The translations under genes were made by a program, and so were the position numbers. Below the pieces are notes generated by a model. That model made no database searches. It was not told where the DNA came from and saw only the letters and a program-made list of their open reading frames with translations. Positions 50,226 to 58,163 of a stretch of 64,000 nt of DNA are shown piece after piece. Source of the stretch: Bacteroidota bacterium (GTDB lineage: Bacteria > Bacteroidota > Bacteroidia > 2-12-FULL-35-15); assembly GCA_025963775.1 (NCBI GenBank), contig JAOQAD010000012.1:62001-126000 (forward strand), written 5' to 3'. Every line of letters starts with the position of its first letter. The stretch's first letter is position 1.

Positions 50226-52526
50226 TTACTGCAAAACGATCTTTTTGTAAGCCTTGTTTCCTGTGCCGGTAACTTCAAGGAAATATACTCCTTTGTCGTA
50301 ACCGCCCAGGTCAAATGAATGGGTGTATGTTCCTGCAAAGCGGGAAAGCTTTTCAGCTGCCACCACTTTACCCTGCACATCCATGATCCTCACCACCAGG
50401 TCACCGCTCAGTGACTGGTTGTAGCTGATCGTGAATGTTCCTGTGGAAGGGTTTGGATAAACAGTTACAGCTTCAGATGCCGCAGCATCAGCAATGGTTG
50501 TACACAAGTCTACAACAAGGTTTTCCGTATCCGTTCCTGTGCATCCGTTGGCATCCGTATAATCATAGCTTACTGCGTATGTACCGGCGCCAATGCCTGT
50601 ATCAAATGAGCTTCCGCTCACGCCTGTACCTGCATAAGTACCGCCTGCAGGAGTTCCCGAGCTAAGGCTGATCACACCCGAGTAAATGCAATAAAGCGGG
50701 AAAGAAGCCAGGTCAACAGTTGGTAAAGGATTCACAGTAATTGTGATCATGCCGGTATTTGTACAGCCTGTAGCGGTTGTTGTTCCTGTTACCATATACA
50801 TCATTGTACCTGCAGGTGTAAAAGCAACACCATCGGTAACGCTGTTATCCCAGGTATATGTATCCGCGCCGCTGCCTGATAATGTAACGGAAAAACCATC
50901 ACAAATGGCATCCCCAGAAGCATCAGAGCTCGCGCCTACTGCAGGAAGAGGATTCACGGTAATCGTGATCATGTCTGTATTGGCACAGCCTGTTGCTGTT
51001 GTTGTACCTGTTACCATGTATGTAGCTGTACCTGTTGGTGTAAATGCTACGCCATCGGTTACGCTGTTATCCCATGTGTAGGTATCTGCGCCACTGCCTG
51101 TAAGAGTCACTGAAGAACCGTCACAAACAGCATTTGAAGGAGCATCAGAGCCTGCAACTACTGCCGGAAGAGAGTTCACCGTGATCGTGATCACCTCTGT
51201 ATTTGTACAGCCGGTAGCAGTTGTTGTTCCTGTTACTGTGTACATGCTGGTACCAGGAGGAGTAAATGCTACGCCATCGGTAACGCCATTATCCCACGTA
51301 TAAGTATCGGCACCGCTGCCCGTTAAGGTCACCGCTGTTCCCTCACACGCCGTATTTCCAGGCGCATCAGAGCTTGAGCCTACTGTAGGTGCTGCATCTA
51401 CCGTAATCGTATTGTTTGCTGTCTGAACACATCCGTAAGCATCAGTAAGCGTATAGGTCAATGTTTGTGTTCCTGAAGCAGGATCGAAGCTTGTTCCGCT
51501 AACGCCTGTTCCGCTGTATACTCCGCCGGCCGGTGATCCGCCGCCGATCGAGATGATTCCCGCATTGCTGCAGACAGTAGCCGGTGACACAGTTAATGCT
51601 GCACCGCCTGTAGGGCAAACAATTGTAATTGAATAAGAAGTAGATCCGACACATCCGCTTGCATCACCTGCACTAACAGTAAAGTTAAATGTGCCGGTTG
51701 CTGTAGGAGTGCCACTGATGGTTCCGCTTGCTGAAAGCGTTAAGCCCGCAGGTAAAGCTCCTGCAGTTACTGCATACGTTGGAGCTCCCAAAGCGCCTGT
51801 CTGGCTTAAAGATTGAGAATATGCAGTGCCTGCTGTTCCGTTTGCAACGGAAGTTGGCGATACACTTACTACAGGGCATACATAAGGTGTATACACTACG
51901 TTATCAATTCCGATGTAATCAGAATTTGTTCCCGAAAAACCTGCACCTGTAACATAATAGCGGAATCCGATGCGTCCGGAAGTCGGGGCAGGCAGGCCGC
52001 TGATGGTTACAGTATAGAGCGTCCATGCAGTAGGATAAACACCCAAAGCCAGCGTTGGATTAACACTAAGTAATAATGTTGTATAATCGCCAACAGCGAC
52101 TCCTGTTCCTACAATAGTGCTTGCACCGTTTGTGCTCAGGCGGACTTCGAGGCGGTCGGCATACGAATCCGGCGCAACCTTGCGTGTATAGAATGAAATC
52201 ACATCGCCGTTCCTGAATGTGCGGTTAGGCGTCATCAGCCAGTTGCTGATCGTGCCTGTGCTTCCGGTGTTGTTATAGTTAGCGCCGATGTATGCATTGG
52301 CCGCTCCGTTAAATGCATCAAAAGGGCCGCCGCCTGCAACGCTTGTTCCCTGGAACCAGTTGGTGCTTCCTACGGCAACGCTTGCATTTGTCATAACCCA
52401 GCCGCCGGCAGCGAGTGTGGTGATATCGTCAAAATTTTCAGTAAAGGTCTGTGCCTTTGCACTGATCGTACTCGCTGTAACTAATGCAGCGGCTACAAGG
52501 GATCTTAAAGTAAGAGTTTTTTTCAT
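50226..52526 (-). CDS. T9SS-exported protein with Ig-like repeats and sorting domain
   Basis: A protein of 766 residues. It has a signal peptide (residues 1-25), a choice-of-anchor/MAM-like N-terminal domain (about 27-215, starting TFTENFDDITTLAAGGWV), a putative Ig domain (about 220-300, AGALPAGLTLSASGTISG) and three near-identical 74-residue Ig/PKD-like repeats (about 377-599). A C-terminal T9SS type A sorting domain follows (about 690-766: VTVYPNPSTGTFTISYNQ, then VYFLEVTGTGNKAYKKIVLQ). The sorting domain is cleaved on export and the protein is attached to the cell surface. Adhesion is a likely role. The 110-residue gene just upstream is probably co-transcribed. Confidence 0.9.
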   Translation of the reverse strand: MKKTLTLRSLVAAALVTASTISAKAQTFTENFDDITTLAAGGWVMTNASVAVGSTNWFQGTSVAGGGPFDAFNGAANAYIGANYNNTGSTGTISNWLMTPNRTFRNGDVISFYTRKVAPDSYADRLEVRLSTNGASTIVGTGVAVGDYTTLLLSVNPTLALGVYPTAWTLYTVTISGLPAPTSGRIGFRYYVTGAGFSGTNSDYIGIDNVVYTPYVCPVVSVSPTSVANGTAGTAYSQSLSQTGALGAPTYAVTAGALPAGLTLSASGTISGTPTATGTFNFTVSAGDASGCVGSTSYSITIVCPTGGAALTVSPATVCSNAGIISIGGGSPAGGVYSGTGVSGTSFDPASGTQTLTYTLTDAYGCVQTANNTITVDAAPTVGSSSDAPGNTACEGTAVTLTGSGADTYTWDNGVTDGVAFTPPGTSMYTVTGTTTATGCTNTEVITITVNSLPAVVAGSDAPSNAVCDGSSVTLTGSGADTYTWDNSVTDGVAFTPTGTATYMVTGTTTATGCANTDMITITVNPLPAVGASSDASGDAICDGFSVTLSGSGADTYTWDNSVTDGVAFTPAGTMMYMVTGTTTATGCTNTGMITITVNPLPTVDLASFPLYCIYSGVISLSSGTPAGGTYAGTGVSGSSFDTGIGAGTYAVSYDYTDANGCTGTDTENLVVDLCTTIADAAASEAVTVYPNPSTGTFTISYNQSLSGDLVVRIMDVQGKVVAAEKLSRFAGTYTHSFDLGGYDKGVYFLEVTGTGNKAYKKIVLQ
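50731..51396. repeat. Three tandem 222-bp repeats within the T9SS protein gene
   Basis: Units start at 50731, 50953 and 51175, each exactly 222 bases (74 codons), and share most bases. Each encodes an Ig-like unit with SGADTYTWDN(S/G)VTDGVAF. Recombination between units could change their number. Confidence 0.9.
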
Positions 52527-52538
52527 GTTGTTTGCTGA

Positions 52539-52862
52539 TTATTTTTTAGTGCTGACCAGGATGAGTTCATTGTCAATTGCAGCTACTGTTGCTGCATCTT
52601 TTGCATGAATGCTTTTTTGATTCTGCAATTCTTTCTCGTAAGAAGCGTAAAGGGCAGTGATTTTTTCTTTTGCTGCCGCTGCATTGCTTCTCGAGGTAGA
52701 TGCCGCTGCAGTTTCCGCTTTAGCGATCTGCTCTGCAAGGTCTTTTAACACTGTGATCTCCTGCAAGGCAGGAGCTGAAAGTAATTTTTTAGCGCCATCC
52801 TGCGCCATAGCTGCGCTTCCCATCCAGCCGAGCACCAGCATCAATAATAGTTTTTTTCTCAT
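52539..52862 (-). CDS. Small secreted coiled-coil protein
   Basis: A protein of 107 residues from the ATG at 52862; an ATG 9 bases earlier is possible. It has a signal peptide (residues 1-20, ending AAMAQ). The mature part is a single long Ala/Lys/Glu-rich helix with heptad spacing (VLKDLAEQIAKAETAAAS, then KEKITALYASYEKELQNQK), compatible with a coiled coil. The T9SS repeat-protein gene begins 12 bases after its stop, so it is probably in the same operon. No family recognised. A periplasmic chaperone or linker for the exported protein is a guess. Confidence 0.65.
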   Translation of the reverse strand: MRKKLLLMLVLGWMGSAAMAQDGAKKLLSAPALQEITVLKDLAEQIAKAETAAASTSRSNAAAAKEKITALYASYEKELQNQKSIHAKDAATVAAIDNELILVSTKK

Positions 52863-53045
52863 GTTTAGCATGTTTGATTTTTTTAGTCCTGTTAATAAAA
52901 AAAGTGGATGTGATAAAAGTAGTTGATTTTACGAAACCGGGATGGGGAGGAAAAAAACTTAATAAAGAGTTTATTAACAAGCACAAACCCATATAACCAA
53001 CTGACAACAAATCGGTTGCAGCAAATCCGAGAAAATAAAAGGAAA

Positions 53046-53456
53046 TTAAAAGGTAACGATGCGTGACTCTCCATCTTTTGTAATGGTCACTTTATCGTAT
53101 TCGAGCGGCATGAGCTCCTGGATCTTTTCCGGCCATTCGATGAAGCAATACGCTTTTGAATAAAAGTAATCTTCATAGCCGAGGTCATAGGCTTCGCCCA
53201 CATTCTTCAGGCGGTAAAAATCGAAATGATAAATTTTGACCCCTTTTGCGGACATGTATTCATTCACGATCGAGTAGGTTGGGCTGCTGATGGCGCTCAT
53301 TACGCCCAGCTCTTCGCAGATGGCTTTGATGAGCGTGGTCTTCCCCGCGCCCATCTCGCCGTAAAATGCCACTACACGCTGTCCTTCAAACGATTTCACC
53401 AGCTGCTTTGCAGCGGAAGATAATTCTGAAATATTGCTGATGATGATCTTTGACAT
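53046..53456 (-). CDS. tsaE: tRNA threonylcarbamoyladenosine biosynthesis ATPase
   Basis: A protein of 136 residues, typical length. It has the Walker A motif GEMGAGKTTLIKAIC (about residues 34-48), SSPTYSIVNEY, and HFDFYRLKN, followed by EWPEKIQELMP. TsaE works with TsaB and TsaD, which are not in this window, in making t6A at position 37 of ANN-reading tRNAs. It lies downstream of porX and a small gene, as in other Bacteroidota, and may be co-transcribed with them. Confidence 0.95.
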   Translation of the reverse strand: MSKIIISNISELSSAAKQLVKSFEGQRVVAFYGEMGAGKTTLIKAICEELGVMSAISSPTYSIVNEYMSAKGVKIYHFDFYRLKNVGEAYDLGYEDYFYSKAYCFIEWPEKIQELMPLEYDKVTITKDGESRIVTF

Positions 53457-53471
53457 GCTGAAATAAGGAGA

Positions 53472-53825
53472 TTATTTTGTTTTGATAAATTCTTCGTTTC
53501 CTTTTTTCCACTGCTTGAGCTCAAGCGTGTTGTAATCCATGAGCGTGATCTTGTAATGCCATTGCTTCTCTCCTTCGCACTTTATGAATACCTTTCTGCC
53601 TTTGAGCATATACGGGCAGGTCACGATCTTCAATCCTTCAAGCGTTAAGCTCGTGGAAGTGTAAATTGTATCCACGAAAGAGATCGTCTGCACGGCTGTA
53701 TCCTTGCAGCGCACGCATTTCCAGGTGCCGCTCAGCAGGTCGCCATTGGAGCGGCGTGATACGTCTTTCGTTTTCTGAGCGAATGACAGCTGGCTGAGCA
53801 TCAAAAGAAAAACAAAGATCCTCAT
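53472..53825 (-). CDS. Small secreted protein of unknown function
   Basis: A protein of 117 residues with a signal peptide (residues 1-16, ending SFAQ). The mature part has WKCVRCKDTAVQTISF, three cysteines in total, and a beta-rich pattern (FVDTIYTSTSLTLEGLK, then KIVTCPYML and HYKITLMDYNTLEL) resembling a lipocalin or META-type small barrel. I do not recognise a defined family. It starts 2 bases after the porX stop, so it is transcribed with porX and precedes tsaE by 15 bases. Confidence 0.7.
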   Translation of the reverse strand: MRIFVFLLMLSQLSFAQKTKDVSRRSNGDLLSGTWKCVRCKDTAVQTISFVDTIYTSTSLTLEGLKIVTCPYMLKGRKVFIKCEGEKQWHYKITLMDYNTLELKQWKKGNEEFIKTK

Positions 53826-53827
53826 TT

Positions 53828-55381
53828 TTATTTTGCTGAAAGGGTAATGAACGGGATGATCATCTCTTCCAGCGAAACGCCTCCATGCTGGAATGTATTC
53901 CGGTAATAACCCACGTAGTAATTGTAATTATTCGGGTAGGCGAAGAACATATCTTCCTTCACAAACACAAAGGCGGTGCTTACATGCTGCTTCGGCAGAA
54001 AAGCATCTGCAGGGTTCCGCACCTCGAACACATCTTTCTTCACATAATCCAGGCTCTTTCCTTGTTTGTAACGGAGGTTCGTATTTACATTTTTATCACC
54101 CACCACTTTGGATGGCTCGGTAACCTTGATAGTTCCATGGTCGGTGGTGATCACCAGCTTACATTTTTTTGCCGCGATCTGCTTGATGATCTCGTGCAAA
54201 GGCGAATGCTCGAACCAGGATAAAGTAATGGAGCGGTATGCGCTTTCATCGTCTGCCAGCTCGCGGATCACTTCCATTTCGGTGCGTGCATGCGAGAGCA
54301 TATCCACGAAATTATACACGATCACGTTCAGCTTGTTCTGCATCAGGTTGCTCATGTTCTCCGATAATTTTTTCCCGGCAGCATGATTGGTGATCTTGTG
54401 ATAGCTCATCTTCACATCCTTGCCCAAACGCTTTAATTGCTCAGCAAGCAGCTCTTCCTCGTGCATGTTCTTTCCACCTTCCTCTTCATCGTTCAGCCAT
54501 AATTTCGGGAAGCGCTTTTCGATCTCGCTTGGCATCAGGCCCGCAAAAAAAGCATTCCGTGCGTATTGCGTTGCAGTAGGCAAAATGCTGCAGTATAATT
54601 CTTCGTTGTCCACTTTGAAATACTCAGTAATGATCGGCTGGATGATCTTCCACTGATCGTAACGCAGGTTATCGATGAGCACCACGAATGTAGTTTCATC
54701 CTTGTCGAGCATGGGCGCGACACGCTGCTTGAATATAGTATGTGAGAACATGGGCGGGTTCGGATTTTTTCCGTTCAGCCAGCCGATGTAATTGTTCTCA
54801 ATGAACTTTCCGTATAATTTATTCGCTTCGGATTTCTGCATTTTCAAAATTTCGAACATACTTTCATCCTTGCTGCGTTCCAGCTCCAGCTCCCAGTACA
54901 CGAGCTTTTTGTAGACCTCCTGCCACTCCGGCCAGTTGAGCCTGTCGCCCATCGTCATCCCGATCTGGCGGAATTCCTGCTGGTAGTTCGAGGTTGTTTT
55001 TTCAGAAATAAGGCGTTTGTTATCCAGTGTTTTTTTCAGTGACAGCAGGATCTGGTTCGGGTTCACCGGCTTGATCAGGTAATCGGAGATCTTTGATCCG
55101 ATGGCATCTTCCATCAGGTGCTCCTCTTCGCTTTTGGTGATCATGATCACCGGCAGGTCGGAATATTTTGCCTTCAGGCGGTTCAATGTTTCGAGCCCCG
55201 ATAATCCCGGCATGTTTTCATCGAGCAGCACCACCGAATAATCATTTTTTTCAGCAAGCTCCAATGCTTCATCACCACTTGCTGCAGGATGCACATCGTA
55301 ACCTTTATCCTTTAAAAATAAAATATGCGGCTTCAACAGGTCTATTTCATCATCAGCCCACAAAACATTAATTCTTTCCAT
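53828..55381 (-). CDS. porX: PorX: response regulator fused to alkaline-phosphatase-like PglZ domain (T9SS regulator)
   Basis: A protein of 517 residues. The N-terminal receiver domain (about 1-125) has WADDEIDLL, the phosphorylated aspartate in VVLLDENMPG and the lysine in MITKSEEEH. The rest is an alkaline-phosphatase-superfamily (PglZ) domain with FVVLIDNLRYDQW (metal-binding Asp and a Thr-like nucleophile region) and VITTDHGTIKV. PorX with the sensor PorY and an ECF sigma factor controls expression of T9SS genes, and its phosphatase domain hydrolyses oligonucleotides in characterised members. It heads an operon with a small secreted protein and tsaE. PorY is not in the window. Confidence 0.93.
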   Translation of the reverse strand: MERINVLWADDEIDLLKPHILFLKDKGYDVHPAASGDEALELAEKNDYSVVLLDENMPGLSGLETLNRLKAKYSDLPVIMITKSEEEHLMEDAIGSKISDYLIKPVNPNQILLSLKKTLDNKRLISEKTTSNYQQEFRQIGMTMGDRLNWPEWQEVYKKLVYWELELERSKDESMFEILKMQKSEANKLYGKFIENNYIGWLNGKNPNPPMFSHTIFKQRVAPMLDKDETTFVVLIDNLRYDQWKIIQPIITEYFKVDNEELYCSILPTATQYARNAFFAGLMPSEIEKRFPKLWLNDEEEGGKNMHEEELLAEQLKRLGKDVKMSYHKITNHAAGKKLSENMSNLMQNKLNVIVYNFVDMLSHARTEMEVIRELADDESAYRSITLSWFEHSPLHEIIKQIAAKKCKLVITTDHGTIKVTEPSKVVGDKNVNTNLRYKQGKSLDYVKKDVFEVRNPADAFLPKQHVSTAFVFVKEDMFFAYPNNYNYYVGYYRNTFQHGGVSLEEMIIPFITLSAK

Positions 55382-55513
55382 AAAAATCGATTTAATTTTA
55401 GTTTATAAAGTTATGAATTTAAAGCCTTCCTGCTCTTAAAAAAGGTAAATCAGCCAAACACGCTTTCAATCTGCCGATGCATTCTTTGTTCACCCGGGAT
55501 TTAAACAGTTTCT

Positions 55514-55521
55514 TATCTTTG
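55514..55521 (+). promoter_or_regulatory. Bacteroidota -7 box next to the HD gene start
   Basis: TATCTTTG matches TAnnTTTG and ends 5 bases before the ATG at 55527, so transcription would start at or near the start codon. Confidence 0.55.
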
Positions 55522-55526
55522 CCTTA

Positions 55527-56756
55527 ATGAACACATTTTCCAATAAGCTGAAGATCTTTAACGACCCCATTTACGGTTTCGTATCTATTCCATATGAGAT
55601 CATTTATGACCTCATCGATCACCCGTATTTTCAGCGCTTAAGGCGGATCAAGCAGCTGGGGCTGACCAATCTCGTTTATCCCGGCGCATTGCACACCCGC
55701 TTTCATCATGCCATGGGCGCCATGCATTTAATGGGACAGGCGATCGAGGTGCTCAAATCAAAAAATCATACCATCACGGAGGAGGAGGCAAAAGGGGTAA
55801 CGATTGCCATCCTGCTGCACGACATCGGCCACGGGCCATTTTCACATGCGCTCGAGCACAGCATTGTGAGCAACATTAACCACGAAGATATTTCAGAGCT
55901 GCTGATGAGCAGGCTTAATGTGGAGTTTAAAGGCGAGCTCGGCCTTGCCATCCGCATTTTCCAGAATAAATACAAAAAGAAATTCCTGCACCAGCTGGTA
56001 TCCAGCCAGCTCGACATGGACCGCCTCGATTATCTGAAGCGCGACAGTTTTTTTACAGGTGTTTCGGAAGGTGTGATCAGCTCTGACCGCATCATCAAGA
56101 TGCTGAACGTGGTGAATGATGAGCTGGCCATTGAGGCGAAGGGGATCTATTCCATCGAAAAGTTCATCATCGCCCGCAGGCTGATGTACTGGCAGGTATA
56201 CCTTCACAAAACCGTGCTGAGCGCGGAAAACCTGCTGGTGAACATCCTGACGCGCGCAAAAGAGCTGGCGGAGAAAAAGGAAGAATTATTCTGCACACCG
56301 CAGCTGAAGACTTTCCTTTACAACAAATACAGCAAAAACGATTTCATCACAAAGCCCGAGCTGCTGGACACCTTTGCCCGCCTTGATGATTACGACATCA
56401 TGGCTTCCATTAAAGTATGGGCAGATCACAGTGACAAAGTCTTATCCATGCTCTGCAAACAGCTTGTGAACAGGGAGCTTTTCAAAGTGGAGCTTCAGAA
56501 AGCGCCATTCAAGGAGGAGAAGACCCAGCCGATCTGCGCAGAAGTAAAAAAACGTCTGAAGCTGAGCGACCGGGAAGTGAAGTATTTTGTTTTCTCAGGA
56601 ACTGTGGCGAATGATGCTTACCGCGCCGATAAGATCCACATCAACATCCTATCGAAAGATGGCAGCGTTTCCGACATCACCGAGGCGTCCGACCAGCTGA
56701 ACGTGGATGTGCTGGCGAAAACGGTGAAGAAATATTATTTGTGCTATCCGAAGTAA
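55527..56756 (+). CDS. HD-domain phosphohydrolase (dNTPase-like)
   Basis: A protein of 409 residues. The N-terminal NDPIYGFVSIPYEIIYDLIDHPYFQRLRRIKQLG is the conserved opening of HD dNTP-triphosphohydrolase-like proteins (SAMHD1/YpgQ-like). The HD metal site is given by HTRFHHAMG, LLHDIGHGPFSHALEH and a late aspartate in SQLDMDRLDYLKRD. It probably hydrolyses nucleotides, but the substrate is not certain. It is the gene before lpxD in many Bacteroidota, as here. Confidence 0.9.
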   Translation: MNTFSNKLKIFNDPIYGFVSIPYEIIYDLIDHPYFQRLRRIKQLGLTNLVYPGALHTRFHHAMGAMHLMGQAIEVLKSKNHTITEEEAKGVTIAILLHDIGHGPFSHALEHSIVSNINHEDISELLMSRLNVEFKGELGLAIRIFQNKYKKKFLHQLVSSQLDMDRLDYLKRDSFFTGVSEGVISSDRIIKMLNVVNDELAIEAKGIYSIEKFIIARRLMYWQVYLHKTVLSAENLLVNILTRAKELAEKKEELFCTPQLKTFLYNKYSKNDFITKPELLDTFARLDDYDIMASIKVWADHSDKVLSMLCKQLVNRELFKVELQKAPFKEEKTQPICAEVKKRLKLSDREVKYFVFSGTVANDAYRADKIHINILSKDGSVSDITEASDQLNVDVLAKTVKKYYLCYPK

Positions 56757-56773
56757 GGTATTTAAACCGCAAT

Positions 56774-56882
56774 GTCACTTCGAGTGCGGAACGCAGTGGA
56801 GCGTATCGAGAAGTCGTGGGTACCCGACTCATTATTCTTCACAACACTTCTCGATACGCTCGTACCTCGCACTCGAAGTGAC
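56774..56882. repeat. Inverted pair of GTCACTTCGAGTG-type repeats
   Basis: The left unit starts GTCACTTCGAGTGCGGAACG and ends GCGTATCGAGAAGT (56774-56814). The right unit starts ACTTCTCGATACGCTCGTAC and ends ACTCGAAGTGAC (56846-56882), inverse orientation. The outer GTCACTTCGAG and CGAGAAGT are related to the ends of GIY-YIG cassette 2 and the solo repeat at 34421. No gene is inside. With the promoter box at 56960 it accounts for the 302-bp gap between the HD gene and lpxD. Confidence 0.8.
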
Positions 56883-56959
56883 ATTGCCATCATCTTCTTT
56901 TCAACCCAACATTGTGTACAAAAATTCCCCTAAAACAGCTATTAACCCAATAATTTGTA

Positions 56960-56967
56960 TAAATTTG
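56960..56967 (+). promoter_or_regulatory. Bacteroidota -7 box upstream of lpxD
   Basis: TAAATTTG matches TAnnTTTG, about 90 bases before the lpxD ATG; a likely promoter for the lpxD, lpxC-fabZ and lpxA operon. Confidence 0.5.
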
Positions 56968-57058
56968 AACTCATTAAATTTCAGGGAAAAATTTTAAGGG
57001 ATTGATCAACGGTTAAGGCCGGATCTGTTCATTATTCTCCCGCTTAAACAGGATTTAA

Positions 57059-58111
57059 ATGAAATTCACTGCACAGCAAATAGCAGGATTATTAGGCGGA
57101 ACCGTTGAAGGAGATGCAACTGCAAGCGTTAACAAGCTTGCCAAGATCGAAGAAGGCATCCCCGGCTCGATCTCATTCCTCGGTAACCCGCAATATGCTC
57201 CATATCTTTACATAACAGATGCAAGCATCGTGATAGTCGGTAACGACCTGGTGCTTGAAAAGCCCGTAAAAGCTACCTGCACGCTTGTGCGCGTGGCCGA
57301 TCCGCGGGCAAGCTTCGCTGTTCTGCTGGAGGCATACAACCAAATCAAAAATAACAAGAGCGGCATCGAGCAGCCTTCCTACATTGCCAAATCGGCAACA
57401 CTTGGCGATAACTGTTACGTAGGCGCTTTTGCATACATCGGGGAGAACGTAAAGCTGGGCAACAATGTGAAGATCTACCCCAATGCCGTTGTTTCGGACA
57501 ATACCACCATCGGCGACAACACCACTGTTTACGCTGGTGTTAAGATCTATACCGACTGTGTGATCGGGCAGCACTGTACCTTTCATTCCGGCGTGATCAT
57601 CGGCAGCGACGGCTTTGGCTTTGCACCGAACAGCGAGAATAATTATAAAAAAGTGCCACAGATCGGGAACGTGGTCATTGAAGACCACGTGGAAATAGGC
57701 TCCAACACTACGGTAGACAGGGCAACACTTGGCTCCACCATCATCCGCAAAGGCGTGAAGCTGGATAATTTGATCCAGATCGGGCACAATGTAGAGATCG
57801 GCGAAAATACCGTTATTGCTGCACAATCGGGCGTTGCTGGCTCCACAAAGATCGGGAAGAACTGCATGATCGGCGGACAGGTAGGCATCATTGGCCACCT
57901 CAGCATTGCCGATGGCGTGAAGATCGCCGCGCAATCCGGCATCGGGAACAGCATCAGTAAAGCAAATGAAGTGGTGCAGGGCTCGCCTGCATTCGGCATC
58001 GGCGATTACAAACGCTCATACGTGATGTTCAGGAACCTCCCGGAGATCAGCAGCAAGCTGAAAGACCTTGAGAAAGCGGTGAACGGAATAACTGAGAATT
58101 CTAAAAAATAA
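57059..58111 (+). CDS. lpxD: UDP-3-O-(3-hydroxyacyl)glucosamine N-acyltransferase
   Basis: A protein of 350 residues. The N-terminal uridine-binding domain (KFTAQQIAGLLGGTVEGDA, GSISFLGNPQYAPYL) is followed from about residue 105 by a left-handed beta helix of hexapeptide repeats, with the catalytic-type histidine near QIGHNVEIGENTVIAAQSGVAGS. It adds the N-linked acyl chain to lipid A precursor using acyl-ACP. It is followed 52 bases later by lpxC-fabZ and then lpxA in one operon, the common Bacteroidota order. Confidence 0.96.
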   Translation: MKFTAQQIAGLLGGTVEGDATASVNKLAKIEEGIPGSISFLGNPQYAPYLYITDASIVIVGNDLVLEKPVKATCTLVRVADPRASFAVLLEAYNQIKNNKSGIEQPSYIAKSATLGDNCYVGAFAYIGENVKLGNNVKIYPNAVVSDNTTIGDNTTVYAGVKIYTDCVIGQHCTFHSGVIIGSDGFGFAPNSENNYKKVPQIGNVVIEDHVEIGSNTTVDRATLGSTIIRKGVKLDNLIQIGHNVEIGENTVIAAQSGVAGSTKIGKNCMIGGQVGIIGHLSIADGVKIAAQSGIGNSISKANEVVQGSPAFGIGDYKRSYVMFRNLPEISSKLKDLEKAVNGITENSKK

Positions 58112-58163
58112 AACAGCATTTCCTTTCCAGTAGAAAGAAGAAGCAAGAAAAAAATAAGATCCA

